Shown piece after piece: positions 35,745 to 44,740 of a DNA stretch of 64,000 bases. Position 1 is the first letter of the stretch, and each line of letters begins with the position of its first letter. A program made the position numbers and the translations under genes. Origin of the DNA: Maribacter huludaoensis (GTDB taxonomy: Bacteria; Bacteroidota; Bacteroidia; Flavobacteriales; Flavobacteriaceae); assembly GCF_029350945.1 (NCBI RefSeq), contig NZ_JARKMS010000001.1, forward strand, positions 772,313-836,312. The letters are read 5' to 3'. The notes below the pieces were generated by a model that had not been told where the DNA came from, searched no databases, and worked only from the letters and a program-made list of their open reading frames with translations.

Positions 35745-36767
35745 TTGAAACCTAAAATAACATTGAAAGACATTGCTAGGGAGCTAGACGTATCTATTTC
35801 TACGGTATCTAAAGCTTTAAAGAATAGTAAGGAAATTAGTAAGGATACTAAAGATAGAATTAAGGCATTTGCCAAATTCTATAATTATCGTCCTAATAAT
35901 ATAGCTCTTAGTCTTAAAAATAGAAGAACCAAAAACATTGGTGTAGTGATACCTGATATTGTGCATCATTTTTTTACTACCGTATTCAGAGGTATAGAAA
36001 AGTATGCCAACAGTATGGGCTACAATGTAATTATTTGTATATCTGATGAATCATTTGATAAAGAGGTTATAAATATGGAAATGCTGGCCAATGGTAGTAT
36101 AGACGGATTTATACTGTCATTAAGTGCAGAAACGCAGAGAAAGAACGACTTTACTCATTTAAAGGAATTATTGGATCAAGGGATACCTATTGTATTGTTT
36201 GATCGTGTTACGAAAGAGATTGCCTGTGATAAGGTAATATTGAACGATAAGGGGATATCTATAGAAGCGGTCGAACATTTTATTTCTACCGGTGCCAAAA
36301 AAATAGCTTTGGTGACAACAGAAAACTTTTTTAATGTAAGCGAAAGTAGAAAAGAGGGTTACTTGAAGGCTTTAGAGGATAATCATATTTCTATAAATGA
36401 AGATTTAATTTTGACATTGCCCCATGATCTGGACAATAGTAAGTTGATTATGGAATTTTTTAAAAATAATGAGATTGATGCGGTATTGTGTGTAAACGAG
36501 ATTTTTGCTGTTCAATGTTTAAGCATTATTCAACAGTTAGGGTATAACGTTCCAAATGACATTTCTATCATAGGCTTTACCGATGGGATTTTATCCAAAT
36601 ACGCTTCTCCAAAACTAACTACAGTAGCGCAACATGGTGAAAGAATGGGAGAAAAAGCCGCAAAATTTTTAATAGATAGGATGGAGTCTTTGGAGATGGA
36701 GGAAGCGCCCTTTAAAACTGAAATTATCAATGCAACTTTAATTAAACGTGATTCAACTATCAATTAA
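35745..36767 (+). CDS. LacI/GalR family transcriptional regulator (TTG start)
   Basis: The 340-residue product begins at a TTG codon (KPKITLKDIARELDVS follows directly), the only start that keeps the whole helix-turn-helix; no in-frame ATG lies just upstream. Residues 4-50 are the LacI DNA-binding domain (LKDIARELDVSISTVSKALK, then the hinge helix FYNYRPNNIALSLK). Residues 62-335 are the periplasmic-binding-protein-like sensor (IGVVIPDIVHHFFTTVFRG, VVLFDRV-type strand, DISIIGFTD, LTTVAQHGERMG). It probably senses maltose or a derivative and controls susCD and the genes downstream; pgmB follows after 11 bases. Confidence 0.93.
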   Translation: MKPKITLKDIARELDVSISTVSKALKNSKEISKDTKDRIKAFAKFYNYRPNNIALSLKNRRTKNIGVVIPDIVHHFFTTVFRGIEKYANSMGYNVIICISDESFDKEVINMEMLANGSIDGFILSLSAETQRKNDFTHLKELLDQGIPIVLFDRVTKEIACDKVILNDKGISIEAVEHFISTGAKKIALVTTENFFNVSESRKEGYLKALEDNHISINEDLILTLPHDLDNSKLIMEFFKNNEIDAVLCVNEIFAVQCLSIIQQLGYNVPNDISIIGFTDGILSKYASPKLTTVAQHGERMGEKAAKFLIDRMESLEMEEAPFKTEIINATLIKRDSTIN

Positions 36768-36778
36768 TAGATAAGAAA

Positions 36779-37444
36779 ATGAAAGAAGTAGGTTTTATAT
36801 TTGATTTGGACGGTGTTATTGTGGATACCGCTAAATATCATTATTTGGCATGGCGTAAGCTGGCAAACGAATTAGGTTTTGAATTTACCAAAGAACAAAA
36901 TGAACTTTTTAAAGGCGTAAGTAGAAAAAGGTGTTTGGAAATTCTTTTGGATATAGGAAGTGTAAAAGCGACCCAAGAACAGTTCGATACTTGGATGATC
37001 GAAAAAAATGAAGATTATCTGGCATATATCCAAAAGATGGATGCTAGCGAGATTCTGCCAGATGTGCCTAGGGTATTGCAATATTTAAAGAATAAGAATA
37101 TTCCTATCGCATTAGGTTCGGCAAGCAAAAATGCAAAGCCTATTTTAGAAAAAGTGGGTCTATTGTCCTATTTTGATAGCATTGTTGACGGTAATAGCGT
37201 TACAAAGGCCAAACCAGATCCAGAAGTGTTTTTGATAGCGGCAAATAATTTAAATGTTAAAGCAGAATCATGTGTTGTTTTTGAAGATGCTGTTGCAGGT
37301 ATTCAAGCTGCCAATGCGGCGGGTATGATAGGTATAGGCATAGGAGATGTTGACATACTACATGAAGCCGATTATAATTTCAAGGATTTTACGGAAATAG
37401 ACGATAGTTTTTTAGAATTGTTACTTAATAAAAATCATAAATAA
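36779..37444 (+). CDS. pgmB: Beta-phosphoglucomutase
   Basis: The 221-residue HAD-superfamily protein shows the nucleophile motif FDLDGVIVDTAKYHYLAWR (Asp9, Asp11), GSASKNAKPIL as motif II, a lysine in KAKPDPEVFL and VVFEDAVAGIQAANAAGM as the metal-binding motif IV. The cap segment with FKGVSRKRCLEILL matches beta-phosphoglucomutase rather than phosphoglycolate phosphatase. It converts beta-D-glucose 1-phosphate, the product of inverting maltose phosphorylase, to glucose 6-phosphate. The location directly before a GH65 gene supports this strongly. Confidence 0.93.
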   Translation: MKEVGFIFDLDGVIVDTAKYHYLAWRKLANELGFEFTKEQNELFKGVSRKRCLEILLDIGSVKATQEQFDTWMIEKNEDYLAYIQKMDASEILPDVPRVLQYLKNKNIPIALGSASKNAKPILEKVGLLSYFDSIVDGNSVTKAKPDPEVFLIAANNLNVKAESCVVFEDAVAGIQAANAAGMIGIGIGDVDILHEADYNFKDFTEIDDSFLELLLNKNHK

Positions 37445-37495
37445 TAATAGAAAATATCTTTAACTCTATTATAATTTCAACTCAATAGTAAATTA

Positions 37496-39799
37496 ATGAA
37501 TCAAGATTATATAAAACCGGATAATTGGAGCATTATCGAAGAAGGATTTGACAAGGAAAATGTGAAATCTTCTGAAAGTATATTTAGTATCGGTAACGGG
37601 GCAATGGGGCAACGTGCAAATTTCGAGGAAACCTATACGGGCGAGACTTTTCAGGGAAGCTATATTGCGGGTGTTTATTATCCGGATAAAACGCGTGTAG
37701 GGTGGTGGAAAAACGGTTATCCGGAATATTTTGCAAAAGTATTGAACGCTCCTAATTGGATAGGAATTAAAATTTATTTGAACGATCAAGAATTTGATTT
37801 GGCTACCTGTAAAAAGGTTTCAAATTTTAGAAGGGAGTTAAATATGCAAGAGGGGGTGTATACCCGTAGTTTTCAAGCGGTTTCCTCTAATAATGTAGAG
37901 GTAGATATTTTTGTAAAACGATTTTTAAGTTTAGATGTTGATGAAGTTGGTGCTATTTCGTACACGGTTAAAATTTTGAATGCCGATGCCAAAGTTGTAT
38001 TTGAGCCATACCTAGATAGTGGTATTACCAACGAAGATAGTAACTGGGACGATAAATTCTGGAACACTACAAATGTAACCAGTTTAGATAACCGTGCTTT
38101 TATAGAGGCACATACCATGAAAACAGAATTTAAGACCTGTACGTTTATGCAGGCTTCTTTGGAGTATGATGGAAATCAGGTTTCGGCAATGCCGTCTGTA
38201 AAGACAGATAACTTCGTATCCGTAAAATATGAGCAAAACGTAAAAGCCGATACGGCCGTTACCTTAACAAAATTCGGTGGTTATGTAGTTTCAAGAAATC
38301 ATCCAAACGAAGAGTTGGTACAGGTTGCCGATCATTGCTTAAATGAAGTAAATTCTCTTGGTTTTGATGGGTTGATAAAAAAACAAATAGCCGCTTGGGC
38401 AGCTATTTGGGAAATGAGCGACATTGTAATCGATGGGGATGTTAAGGCTCAGCAAGGTATTCGTTTTAATATTTTTCAATTGAATCAAACATACCTTGGT
38501 ACAGATTCAAGTTTAAATATAGGTCCTAAAGGGTTTACAGGTGAAAAATATGGTGGTAGTACCTATTGGGATACAGAAGCATATTGTATTCCTTTCTACA
38601 TGGCTACAAAAGATGATAAGGTGGCCAGAAAACTTTTAAAGTATAGGTACAATCATTTAGAAAAGGCTATTGAAAACGCCAGAAAGCTAGGTTTTTCAAA
38701 TGGAGCGGCATTATATCCAATGGTTACCATGAACGGAGAGGAATGTCATAACGAGTGGGAAATTACCTTTGAAGAAATACATAGGAATGGGGCTATAGCT
38801 TTCGCGATACATAATTACTATAGATATACAGGTGATTATAGTTACATACCGGAGATGGGTCTAGAAGTGCTCATTGGTATTTCTAGATTTTGGCACCAAC
38901 GCGTAAACTTGTCAAAGGATAAGAACAAATATGTTATGCTTGGCGTTACAGGACCTAATGAATATGAGAACAACGTCAATAATAACTGGTATACCAACTA
39001 TTTGGCAAAATGGTGTATCAATTATACGTTAACACAATTAGATAAAGTAAAAAGTGGCTATCCAGATGATTATCATAGAATAATAGGTAAAACTCAGCTT
39101 ACGGATAGGGAGTGTGAAAAATGGAAGAAGGTAGCGACTAAAATGTATTTTCCGTATTCAAAAGAACACGGTGTATTTTTGCAACAAGACGGTTTTCTTG
39201 ACAAAGACTTGGTAAAGGTAGATGAATTGCCAAAGTCAGAAAGACCAATTAACCAAAAATGGAGTTGGGATAGAATATTAAGGTCTCCTTATATTAAGCA
39301 AGCAGACGTATTGCAAGGTTTTTATTTTTTTGAAGAAGATTTCTCTACGGAAGACCTTGAGAGGCATTTTGATTTTTATGAACCTTTTACCGTTCATGAA
39401 TCATCGTTGTCACCATGTGTGCATAGTATTCAAGCGGCTAAATTGGGTAGAATGGAGCAGGCTTATAATTTTTATCTAAGAACCTCTAGGTTAGATTTGG
39501 ATGATTATAATAAGGAGGTAGAAGAAGGTTTACATATTACGTCTATGGCCGGCACATGGATGAGTATTGTTGAAGGCTTTGGTGGTATGCGGGTTATTAA
39601 TGATAAATTATCCTTCAAACCTCAAATACCTGCTCAGTGGCAAGGATATTCATTTAAAGTTAATTTTAGAAATAGAATAATTAAGGTAAATGTAACTGCA
39701 AAGGAAACAACATTTGAATTAACGGGTACTGAAGAGGTGACCATTCGTGTAAACGGACAGAAAGTAGCCTTATCGCCCAATAAATTGATTACAGTATAA
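37496..39799 (+). CDS. GH65 maltose phosphorylase
   Basis: The 767-residue cytoplasmic protein (no signal peptide) has the three GH65 parts: an N-terminal beta domain (1-270), a helical (alpha/alpha)6 barrel (about 300-690) and a small C-terminal beta domain (from about 695). The catalytic region GEECHNEWEITFEEIHRNGA (415-434) matches maltose phosphorylases and contains the general-acid Glu. STYWDTEAYCIPFYM and the late HESSLSPCVHSIQAAKLG are further GH65 signatures. The enzyme splits maltose with phosphate to beta-glucose 1-phosphate and glucose. Kojibiose or trehalose phosphorylase are less likely alternatives. pgmB and a GH13 gene flank it. Confidence 0.92.
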   Translation: MNQDYIKPDNWSIIEEGFDKENVKSSESIFSIGNGAMGQRANFEETYTGETFQGSYIAGVYYPDKTRVGWWKNGYPEYFAKVLNAPNWIGIKIYLNDQEFDLATCKKVSNFRRELNMQEGVYTRSFQAVSSNNVEVDIFVKRFLSLDVDEVGAISYTVKILNADAKVVFEPYLDSGITNEDSNWDDKFWNTTNVTSLDNRAFIEAHTMKTEFKTCTFMQASLEYDGNQVSAMPSVKTDNFVSVKYEQNVKADTAVTLTKFGGYVVSRNHPNEELVQVADHCLNEVNSLGFDGLIKKQIAAWAAIWEMSDIVIDGDVKAQQGIRFNIFQLNQTYLGTDSSLNIGPKGFTGEKYGGSTYWDTEAYCIPFYMATKDDKVARKLLKYRYNHLEKAIENARKLGFSNGAALYPMVTMNGEECHNEWEITFEEIHRNGAIAFAIHNYYRYTGDYSYIPEMGLEVLIGISRFWHQRVNLSKDKNKYVMLGVTGPNEYENNVNNNWYTNYLAKWCINYTLTQLDKVKSGYPDDYHRIIGKTQLTDRECEKWKKVATKMYFPYSKEHGVFLQQDGFLDKDLVKVDELPKSERPINQKWSWDRILRSPYIKQADVLQGFYFFEEDFSTEDLERHFDFYEPFTVHESSLSPCVHSIQAAKLGRMEQAYNFYLRTSRLDLDDYNKEVEEGLHITSMAGTWMSIVEGFGGMRVINDKLSFKPQIPAQWQGYSFKVNFRNRIIKVNVTAKETTFELTGTEEVTIRVNGQKVALSPNKLITV

Positions 39800-39844
39800 A
39801 TAACCTTAGTTTTAATAGTATAAAATTAAAAATTGAACTGCCCC

Positions 39845-41620
39845 ATGAATAGTAAGATTGTAATTTATCATGTATTTACCAGACTCTTTGGTAATACAAA
39901 TACAAACAACAAACCTTGGGGCACTATTGAGCAGAATGGGGTTGGTAAGTTTGCCGATTTTAATAAAAAGGCACTCACAGAAATCAAAGGATTAGGTGTT
40001 ACGCATATTTGGTTTACCGGTATTCCCCATCATGCGGTTATCAATGACTATACTGAAATTGGTATTGCTAACGACGATCCAGACGTGGTCAAGGGTAGGG
40101 CAGGATCACCTTACGCAGTCAAAGATTATTACAATGTTAACCCAGACCTGGCGAAAGACCCTTCAAAAAGGTTAAAAGAGTTCAAGTCTTTGGTAGATAG
40201 AACCCATAAAGCGGGTATGAAAGTAATCATAGATATTGTACCTAATCACGTAGCCAGAAAGTATGAGGGTAAAACAAATCCTAAAGGTGTTTCTGATTTT
40301 GGGTATGGAGATGATACATCGGTAGAATATCAAAAAGATAACAACTTTTATTACATCCCGGGAACGGAATTTAAAACTCCATATTGGCGAGAGGGTTATG
40401 TGCCGTTGGGTGGTAATTTGCCAAATTTTTCGTATTCAAAATTAGAAGAGATACCTGCAAAGTGGACAGGTAACGGTTCTCGCAGTCCCCAACCGGATAT
40501 GAACGATTGGTATGAAACCGTAAGAATAAATTACGGGGTAAGACCAGACGGTAGATTGGATTTTGATATGTTGCCCAATGATTATGGAGAAAAGGATTGT
40601 AATGAGCATTTTGAGTTTTGGAAGAAAAGAGTAGTGCCAAGTTCTTGGAGAAAATTTAGGGATATTGCATTATATTGGTTGGCAATGGGCGTTGATGGTT
40701 TTAGGTATGATATGGCGGAAATGGTGCCGGTTGAATTTTGGAGTTTTATGAACTCATCTATCAAAAAGGAAAACCCTGATGCTTTTTTAATGGCAGAAGT
40801 TTATAATCCAGATTTATATAGAACCTACATCCACAAGGGTAAAATGGACTATTTATATGATAAGGTAGACTTTTATGATGGACTTAAACATATCATGAAA
40901 GGTTATGGTTGGTCTGATCATTTACCGGTTGTACAAAATGGTTTGCAGGATATTGAGCATCATATGCTTCACTTTTTGGAAAACCATGATGAGCAACGTA
41001 TTGCTAGTCCTGAGTTTGTTGGTGATGCCGAAATTGGTAGACCGGCAATGGTTGTCTCCGCTACCATAAGTACATCTCCTACAATGATATATTTTGGTCA
41101 AGAGGTAGGAGAGCCGGCGGCGGAACATGCAGGTTTCGGTAGTCCGTCAAGAACTTCCATATTTGACTATATAGGTGTGCCGCATCACCAAAGATGGGTC
41201 AATAATAAAAAGTTTGATGGCGGCCAATCTACCCCCGAAGAAAAGGCTTTGCGAGATTTTTATAAGCGATTGTTAAACTTCACCATAACAAGTGAGGCCT
41301 TAATGGGCGCATATAGGGAGATTCATTTTTATAACAAAGAAATTACCGAAAACTATAATCACCGTGTATTGTCATATGTACGTTGGTCTCAGAATCAAAA
41401 ATTAATAATAGTTTCAAACTTTGATGTAAACGACCATTTTTCGTTCGATTTGAAAATACCTGTAGATTTGGTGAATCTATGGAAATTAAAAGAAGGAATT
41501 TATCCATTGCACGATGCTCTCTATGGCCATGTAAATTCTTTACGTGTAGAAAATGGCGAAGGTCATATTTCTATTGACTTAAATCCTTTAGAATCCTTTA
41601 TTTTTGAAATAAAATCATAA
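39845..41620 (+). CDS. Cytoplasmic GH13 alpha-amylase-type glycosidase
   Basis: The ATG at 39845 gives 591 residues; the frame is open from a TTG at 39833 but the ATG fits better. There is no signal peptide. All GH13 regions are visible: DIVPNHVA (region I), GFRYDMAEM (region II, nucleophile Asp), FLMAEVYN (region III, acid Glu) and FLENHDEQR (region IV). The long insert between regions I and II (KYEGKTNPKGVSDFGYGDD, FYYIPGTEF) is typical of a Bacteroidota subgroup in maltose loci. It probably trims imported maltodextrins to maltose and glucose for GH65. Confidence 0.92.
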   Translation: MNSKIVIYHVFTRLFGNTNTNNKPWGTIEQNGVGKFADFNKKALTEIKGLGVTHIWFTGIPHHAVINDYTEIGIANDDPDVVKGRAGSPYAVKDYYNVNPDLAKDPSKRLKEFKSLVDRTHKAGMKVIIDIVPNHVARKYEGKTNPKGVSDFGYGDDTSVEYQKDNNFYYIPGTEFKTPYWREGYVPLGGNLPNFSYSKLEEIPAKWTGNGSRSPQPDMNDWYETVRINYGVRPDGRLDFDMLPNDYGEKDCNEHFEFWKKRVVPSSWRKFRDIALYWLAMGVDGFRYDMAEMVPVEFWSFMNSSIKKENPDAFLMAEVYNPDLYRTYIHKGKMDYLYDKVDFYDGLKHIMKGYGWSDHLPVVQNGLQDIEHHMLHFLENHDEQRIASPEFVGDAEIGRPAMVVSATISTSPTMIYFGQEVGEPAAEHAGFGSPSRTSIFDYIGVPHHQRWVNNKKFDGGQSTPEEKALRDFYKRLLNFTITSEALMGAYREIHFYNKEITENYNHRVLSYVRWSQNQKLIIVSNFDVNDHFSFDLKIPVDLVNLWKLKEGIYPLHDALYGHVNSLRVENGEGHISIDLNPLESFIFEIKS

Positions 41621-41624
41621 ACCA

Positions 41625-42371
41625 ATGCTTAAAAAAATAGCTTTAGTTATCATTTGTTTCACCATAGCATCTTGTCATATGAAAAAAGAACCTTTAGTTA
41701 TTGGTCATAGAGGAGCCATGGGCCACGAAACTGAAAACACTTTGCCGTCAATTCAAAAAGCAATGGATCTGGGTGTAGATATGATAGAGATCGATGTTTT
41801 TAAAATTAAAAGTGGCGAGATCGTGGTTTTTCATGATGATAAGCTTGATAGGTTGACCAATGCCCCTGGCAATATTGAAGAATACTATATTTTTGATTTA
41901 AAGAAAGTGATCGTTGACGGTGGCCATAAAATTCCTTTGCTTCAAGATGTTTTAAAGTTGATCGACAATAAAGTAGCCTTAAATATAGAGTTAAAAGGCG
42001 CAGGTACTGCAGATAGGGTAAACCATATAATGAATGCCTATATAGAAAAAAGAAATTGGAGCGCAGATAATTTTATCATCTCTAGCTTTAATTGGGATGA
42101 ACTACGTGAAATGCGTAAGTATAACCCTAATGTTGCAATTGCGGTATTGACAGAAGAAGACCCGGTTGATGCCATACCTGTGGCCAAAGAGCTGAATGCG
42201 GTAGCTATTAATCCTTATTTCAAGAATCTAGACATAGAAAAAGCTAATGAAATTAGAAATGCCGGACTTAAAATTTATACTTGGACAGTTAATGAATCTG
42301 CAGATATTAATGCTATGAAAAATATAGGTGTAGATGGAATAATCACCAACTTTCCTGAACGGATTAAATAA
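41625..42371 (+). CDS. Glycerophosphodiester phosphodiesterase lipoprotein
   Basis: The 248-residue product has a lipobox (TIASC, Cys17) and the GDPD barrel signatures: VIGHRGAMGHETENTLPSI (catalytic His and metal site), MIEIDVFK, VVFHDDKLDRLTN and LNIELKG. The C-terminal YTWTVNE and GVDGIITNFPERI are also typical. It splits glycerophosphodiesters to glycerol 3-phosphate and an alcohol in the periplasm or at the outer membrane. It follows the GH13 gene by 4 bases and overlaps the next gene by one base, so it may be transcribed with the maltose genes despite an unrelated task. Confidence 0.92.
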   Translation: MLKKIALVIICFTIASCHMKKEPLVIGHRGAMGHETENTLPSIQKAMDLGVDMIEIDVFKIKSGEIVVFHDDKLDRLTNAPGNIEEYYIFDLKKVIVDGGHKIPLLQDVLKLIDNKVALNIELKGAGTADRVNHIMNAYIEKRNWSADNFIISSFNWDELREMRKYNPNVAIAVLTEEDPVDAIPVAKELNAVAINPYFKNLDIEKANEIRNAGLKIYTWTVNESADINAMKNIGVDGIITNFPERIK

Positions 42372-43648
42372 TGTACGACGTTTTAGTAGTTGGTGGTGGG
42401 GCAGCAGGTTTTTATACTGCAATACACATTGCCGAAAAAAGGCCGAATACAAAAATTGCAATTTTGGAACGTGGCAAAGATGTTCTCACTAAAGTGAAAA
42501 TTTCTGGTGGTGGCCGCTGTAATGTTACACATGCAGAATTTAATCCCGCAGATTTAAGCAAGAACTATCCAAGAGGTGAGAAAGAACTTTTAGGACCATT
42601 TCATACTTACGCAAGTGGTGATACCGTGGGCTTTTTTGAAGAAAGGGGAGTTGCCTTAAAAATTGAGGAAGATGGTAGAATGTTCCCGGTAACCAATACT
42701 TCACAAACTATTATTGATTGTTTTCTTTCAGAGGCAGATAGATTAGGTATACAGGTGAAAACACTTTGTTCTGTAACCGGTATAGAGCAAATTAAAGAGG
42801 AGAAAGAGGTAATATGGAAGGTTGCCATTGGTGATGGTCACATGTACGGTAAAAAACTTATGTTGGCATCTGGGAGTAATCCAAAAATCTGGAAGTATGT
42901 TGAAGGATTGGGGCATACTGTTGTTCCGCCCGTTCCCTCATTGTTTACGTTCAATATAAAAGATAGGCGTATAGGGAATATTCCTGGAATAGCCACCCAT
43001 GCCGAGGTAAGGGTACTACCGAAAAAGAATTTTGGTAAAAATTCATTGAAATCAAAATTTGATGCGCCGGTCCTATTCTCGGACGGGCCATTATTGATAA
43101 CTCATTGGGGTATGAGCGGACCAGCTATTTTAAAGTTATCTGCATGGGGCGCAAGAATATTGGAGCAATACAATTACCAATTTAAAATTCAGGTGAATTG
43201 GGTTCCGGAATATCATCAAAACGGATTGTTAGAGTTGTTTTTAAAGGTAAAGCAGGTAGAAAAGAAGACTGTTTTAAGAACTAAAGTTCTTGACATTCCC
43301 AAACGCTTATGGGCAAATTTGGTACAGGCAGCTGGTATTGATGATATGACCTGGCCAGAAGTTTCAAAGCAACACCTAACTTCATTAGCAGAACAATTGA
43401 CTGCGGGCATTTTTCAAGTAAATGGTAAAAGTACTTTTAAAGAAGAGTTTGTCACTGCCGGAGGTGTAGATTTAAAGGAAATTAACTTTAAGACATACGA
43501 AAGTAAAAAGCTGGCAGGTCTATATTTTGCAGGTGAAGTTATAAATGTAGATGCCATTACCGGCGGATTCAATTTTCAAAATGCATGGACAGGTGGTTAT
43601 ATTGCAGCCCAAGCCGTGGTTGAGGATTTAAATTCAAATTCCCAATAA
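42371..43648 (+). CDS. HI0933/BaiN-type flavoprotein
   Basis: The 425-residue protein begins with an FAD-binding Rossmann motif (VLVVGGGAAGFYTAI) and has the family signature KISGGGRCNVTHAE, the middle SGPAILKLSAWG region and the C-terminal FAGEVINVDAITGGFNFQNA, which closes the FAD site. The HI0933 family are NAD(P)/FAD-dependent oxidoreductases with few known substrates; BaiN reduces bile-acid intermediates, but that is not expected here. The start ATG shares one base with the stop of the GDPD gene. Confidence 0.9.
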   Translation: MYDVLVVGGGAAGFYTAIHIAEKRPNTKIAILERGKDVLTKVKISGGGRCNVTHAEFNPADLSKNYPRGEKELLGPFHTYASGDTVGFFEERGVALKIEEDGRMFPVTNTSQTIIDCFLSEADRLGIQVKTLCSVTGIEQIKEEKEVIWKVAIGDGHMYGKKLMLASGSNPKIWKYVEGLGHTVVPPVPSLFTFNIKDRRIGNIPGIATHAEVRVLPKKNFGKNSLKSKFDAPVLFSDGPLLITHWGMSGPAILKLSAWGARILEQYNYQFKIQVNWVPEYHQNGLLELFLKVKQVEKKTVLRTKVLDIPKRLWANLVQAAGIDDMTWPEVSKQHLTSLAEQLTAGIFQVNGKSTFKEEFVTAGGVDLKEINFKTYESKKLAGLYFAGEVINVDAITGGFNFQNAWTGGYIAAQAVVEDLNSNSQ

Positions 43649-43649
43649 T

Positions 43650-44189
43650 ATGATAACCTATATAGCATTTCTAAGAGGTGTCAATGTAAGCGGTAGGCAT
43701 AAAATTCAAATGGCCGGGTTAAAAGAATTGCTCTCCAAGCAAAAATTGGAAGACGTTAAAACGTACATACAAAGTGGTAATGTGGTATTTAGAAGTGAAT
43801 TGGAAAATTCCAAAGAATTGGAAAATCTGATAGCTAAAGCGATTCAGAACCATTTTAATTTTGACGTTCCGGTCATAGTGATGACCATTTCTAAATTAAA
43901 AGAACTATTAGATCGTAATCCGTTTAAAACAGATGATGAGCATTTGCAAAAGCAAAATTACTTTGTTTTGTTAAAAGAGGTGCCAAGCGTAGAAGCTGTA
44001 GAAAAATTAAGCAAAGAGACTTTTAAAACTGAAGACTTTTTAGTTGCCAATGACTGTATTTTTTTAAAATGTACAGCAGGTTATGGTAAAGCGAAATTGA
44101 ATAATAATCTTGTTGAGCGTAAGTTAAAGGTTGAGGCAACTACAAGAAATTATAGGACAATGAGTAAGATGTTAGAACTGTCCGTTTAG
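43650..44189 (+). CDS. DUF1697 protein
   Basis: The 179-residue soluble protein matches the DUF1697 family: YIAFLRGVNVSGRHKIQMAG at the start, LEDVKTYIQSGNVVF next, and YGKAKLNNNLVERKLKVEAT followed by TRNYRTMSKMLEL at the end. The function is unknown. It starts 1 base after the flavoprotein stop and overlaps the convergent tspO by 4 bases. Confidence 0.9.
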   Translation: MITYIAFLRGVNVSGRHKIQMAGLKELLSKQKLEDVKTYIQSGNVVFRSELENSKELENLIAKAIQNHFNFDVPVIVMTISKLKELLDRNPFKTDDEHLQKQNYFVLLKEVPSVEAVEKLSKETFKTEDFLVANDCIFLKCTAGYGKAKLNNNLVERKLKVEATTRNYRTMSKMLELSV

Positions 44190-44659
44190 TTCAATTCCCA
44201 TATTTTAAAATTTAGTGCCGTAGCAAAGCATACCCACAGAAAATATGGGGTCAATAGATACGCCGCAAATTTACTGACAACCTTAAACCATTTTATGGTA
44301 AGTGCCAGAACAATTAATAGCGCTATAATGATGAATAGGGCCAATAGGGGCTGTTTAAGTCCAAAAAAAACAATGCTCCACAAACCGTTTAAAAGTAATT
44401 GAAAGCCAAAATGATAAAGGCCGGTCTTGACCCACTTATGGTGAAAGCCTTTGGCCCATACCCAACCGGCAGAAATACCCATCATAATGTAAAGTACGCT
44501 CCAAACAGGGGCAAAAACCCAGTTTGGAGGATTAAAACTTGGCTTGTTCAATGTCATGTACCAAGTATTTACAGAGCTTTGTGTAACCACACTACTTAGA
44601 AACCCAATAGTTGAGCATATGAGAATTCCAATAATTACATATGTAAGTTTTCTTTTCAA
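44186..44659 (-). CDS. tspO: TspO/MBR family membrane protein
   Basis: The 157-residue protein has five membrane helices and the tryptophan-rich TspO pattern: WYMTLNKPSFNPPNWVFAPV, then WSVLYIMMGISAGWVW and NGLWSIVFFGL. Family members bind porphyrins and sterol-like ligands and take part in tetrapyrrole breakdown or stress responses. The pattern and length are standard. It is a single gene converging on DUF1697 and diverging from mvaD. Confidence 0.93.
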   Translation of the reverse strand: MKRKLTYVIIGILICSTIGFLSSVVTQSSVNTWYMTLNKPSFNPPNWVFAPVWSVLYIMMGISAGWVWAKGFHHKWVKTGLYHFGFQLLLNGLWSIVFFGLKQPLLALFIIIALLIVLALTIKWFKVVSKFAAYLLTPYFLWVCFATALNFKIWELN

Positions 44660-44715
44660 TTGGTTGGCGTTTAGCTCTAAAATAAGGATTTATTTTAATT
44701 GATAAGCCTAAAAAC

Positions 44716-44723
44716 TATATTTG
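44716..44723 (+). promoter_or_regulatory. Bacteroidota -7 box for mvaD
   Basis: TATATTTG matches TAnnTTTG exactly, 17 bases before the ATG at 44741. The -33 element is weak (TTTA at 44694-44697). Because it lies downstream of the TTG at 44699, it argues that translation begins at the ATG. Confidence 0.55.
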
Positions 44724-44740
44724 CACAAATTGAAAATTCA

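Noticed and set aside
44699-44740. TTG-initiated extension of mvaD
   Set aside because: A perfect -7 box lies inside this stretch, and the ATG at 44741 gives the normal protein start.
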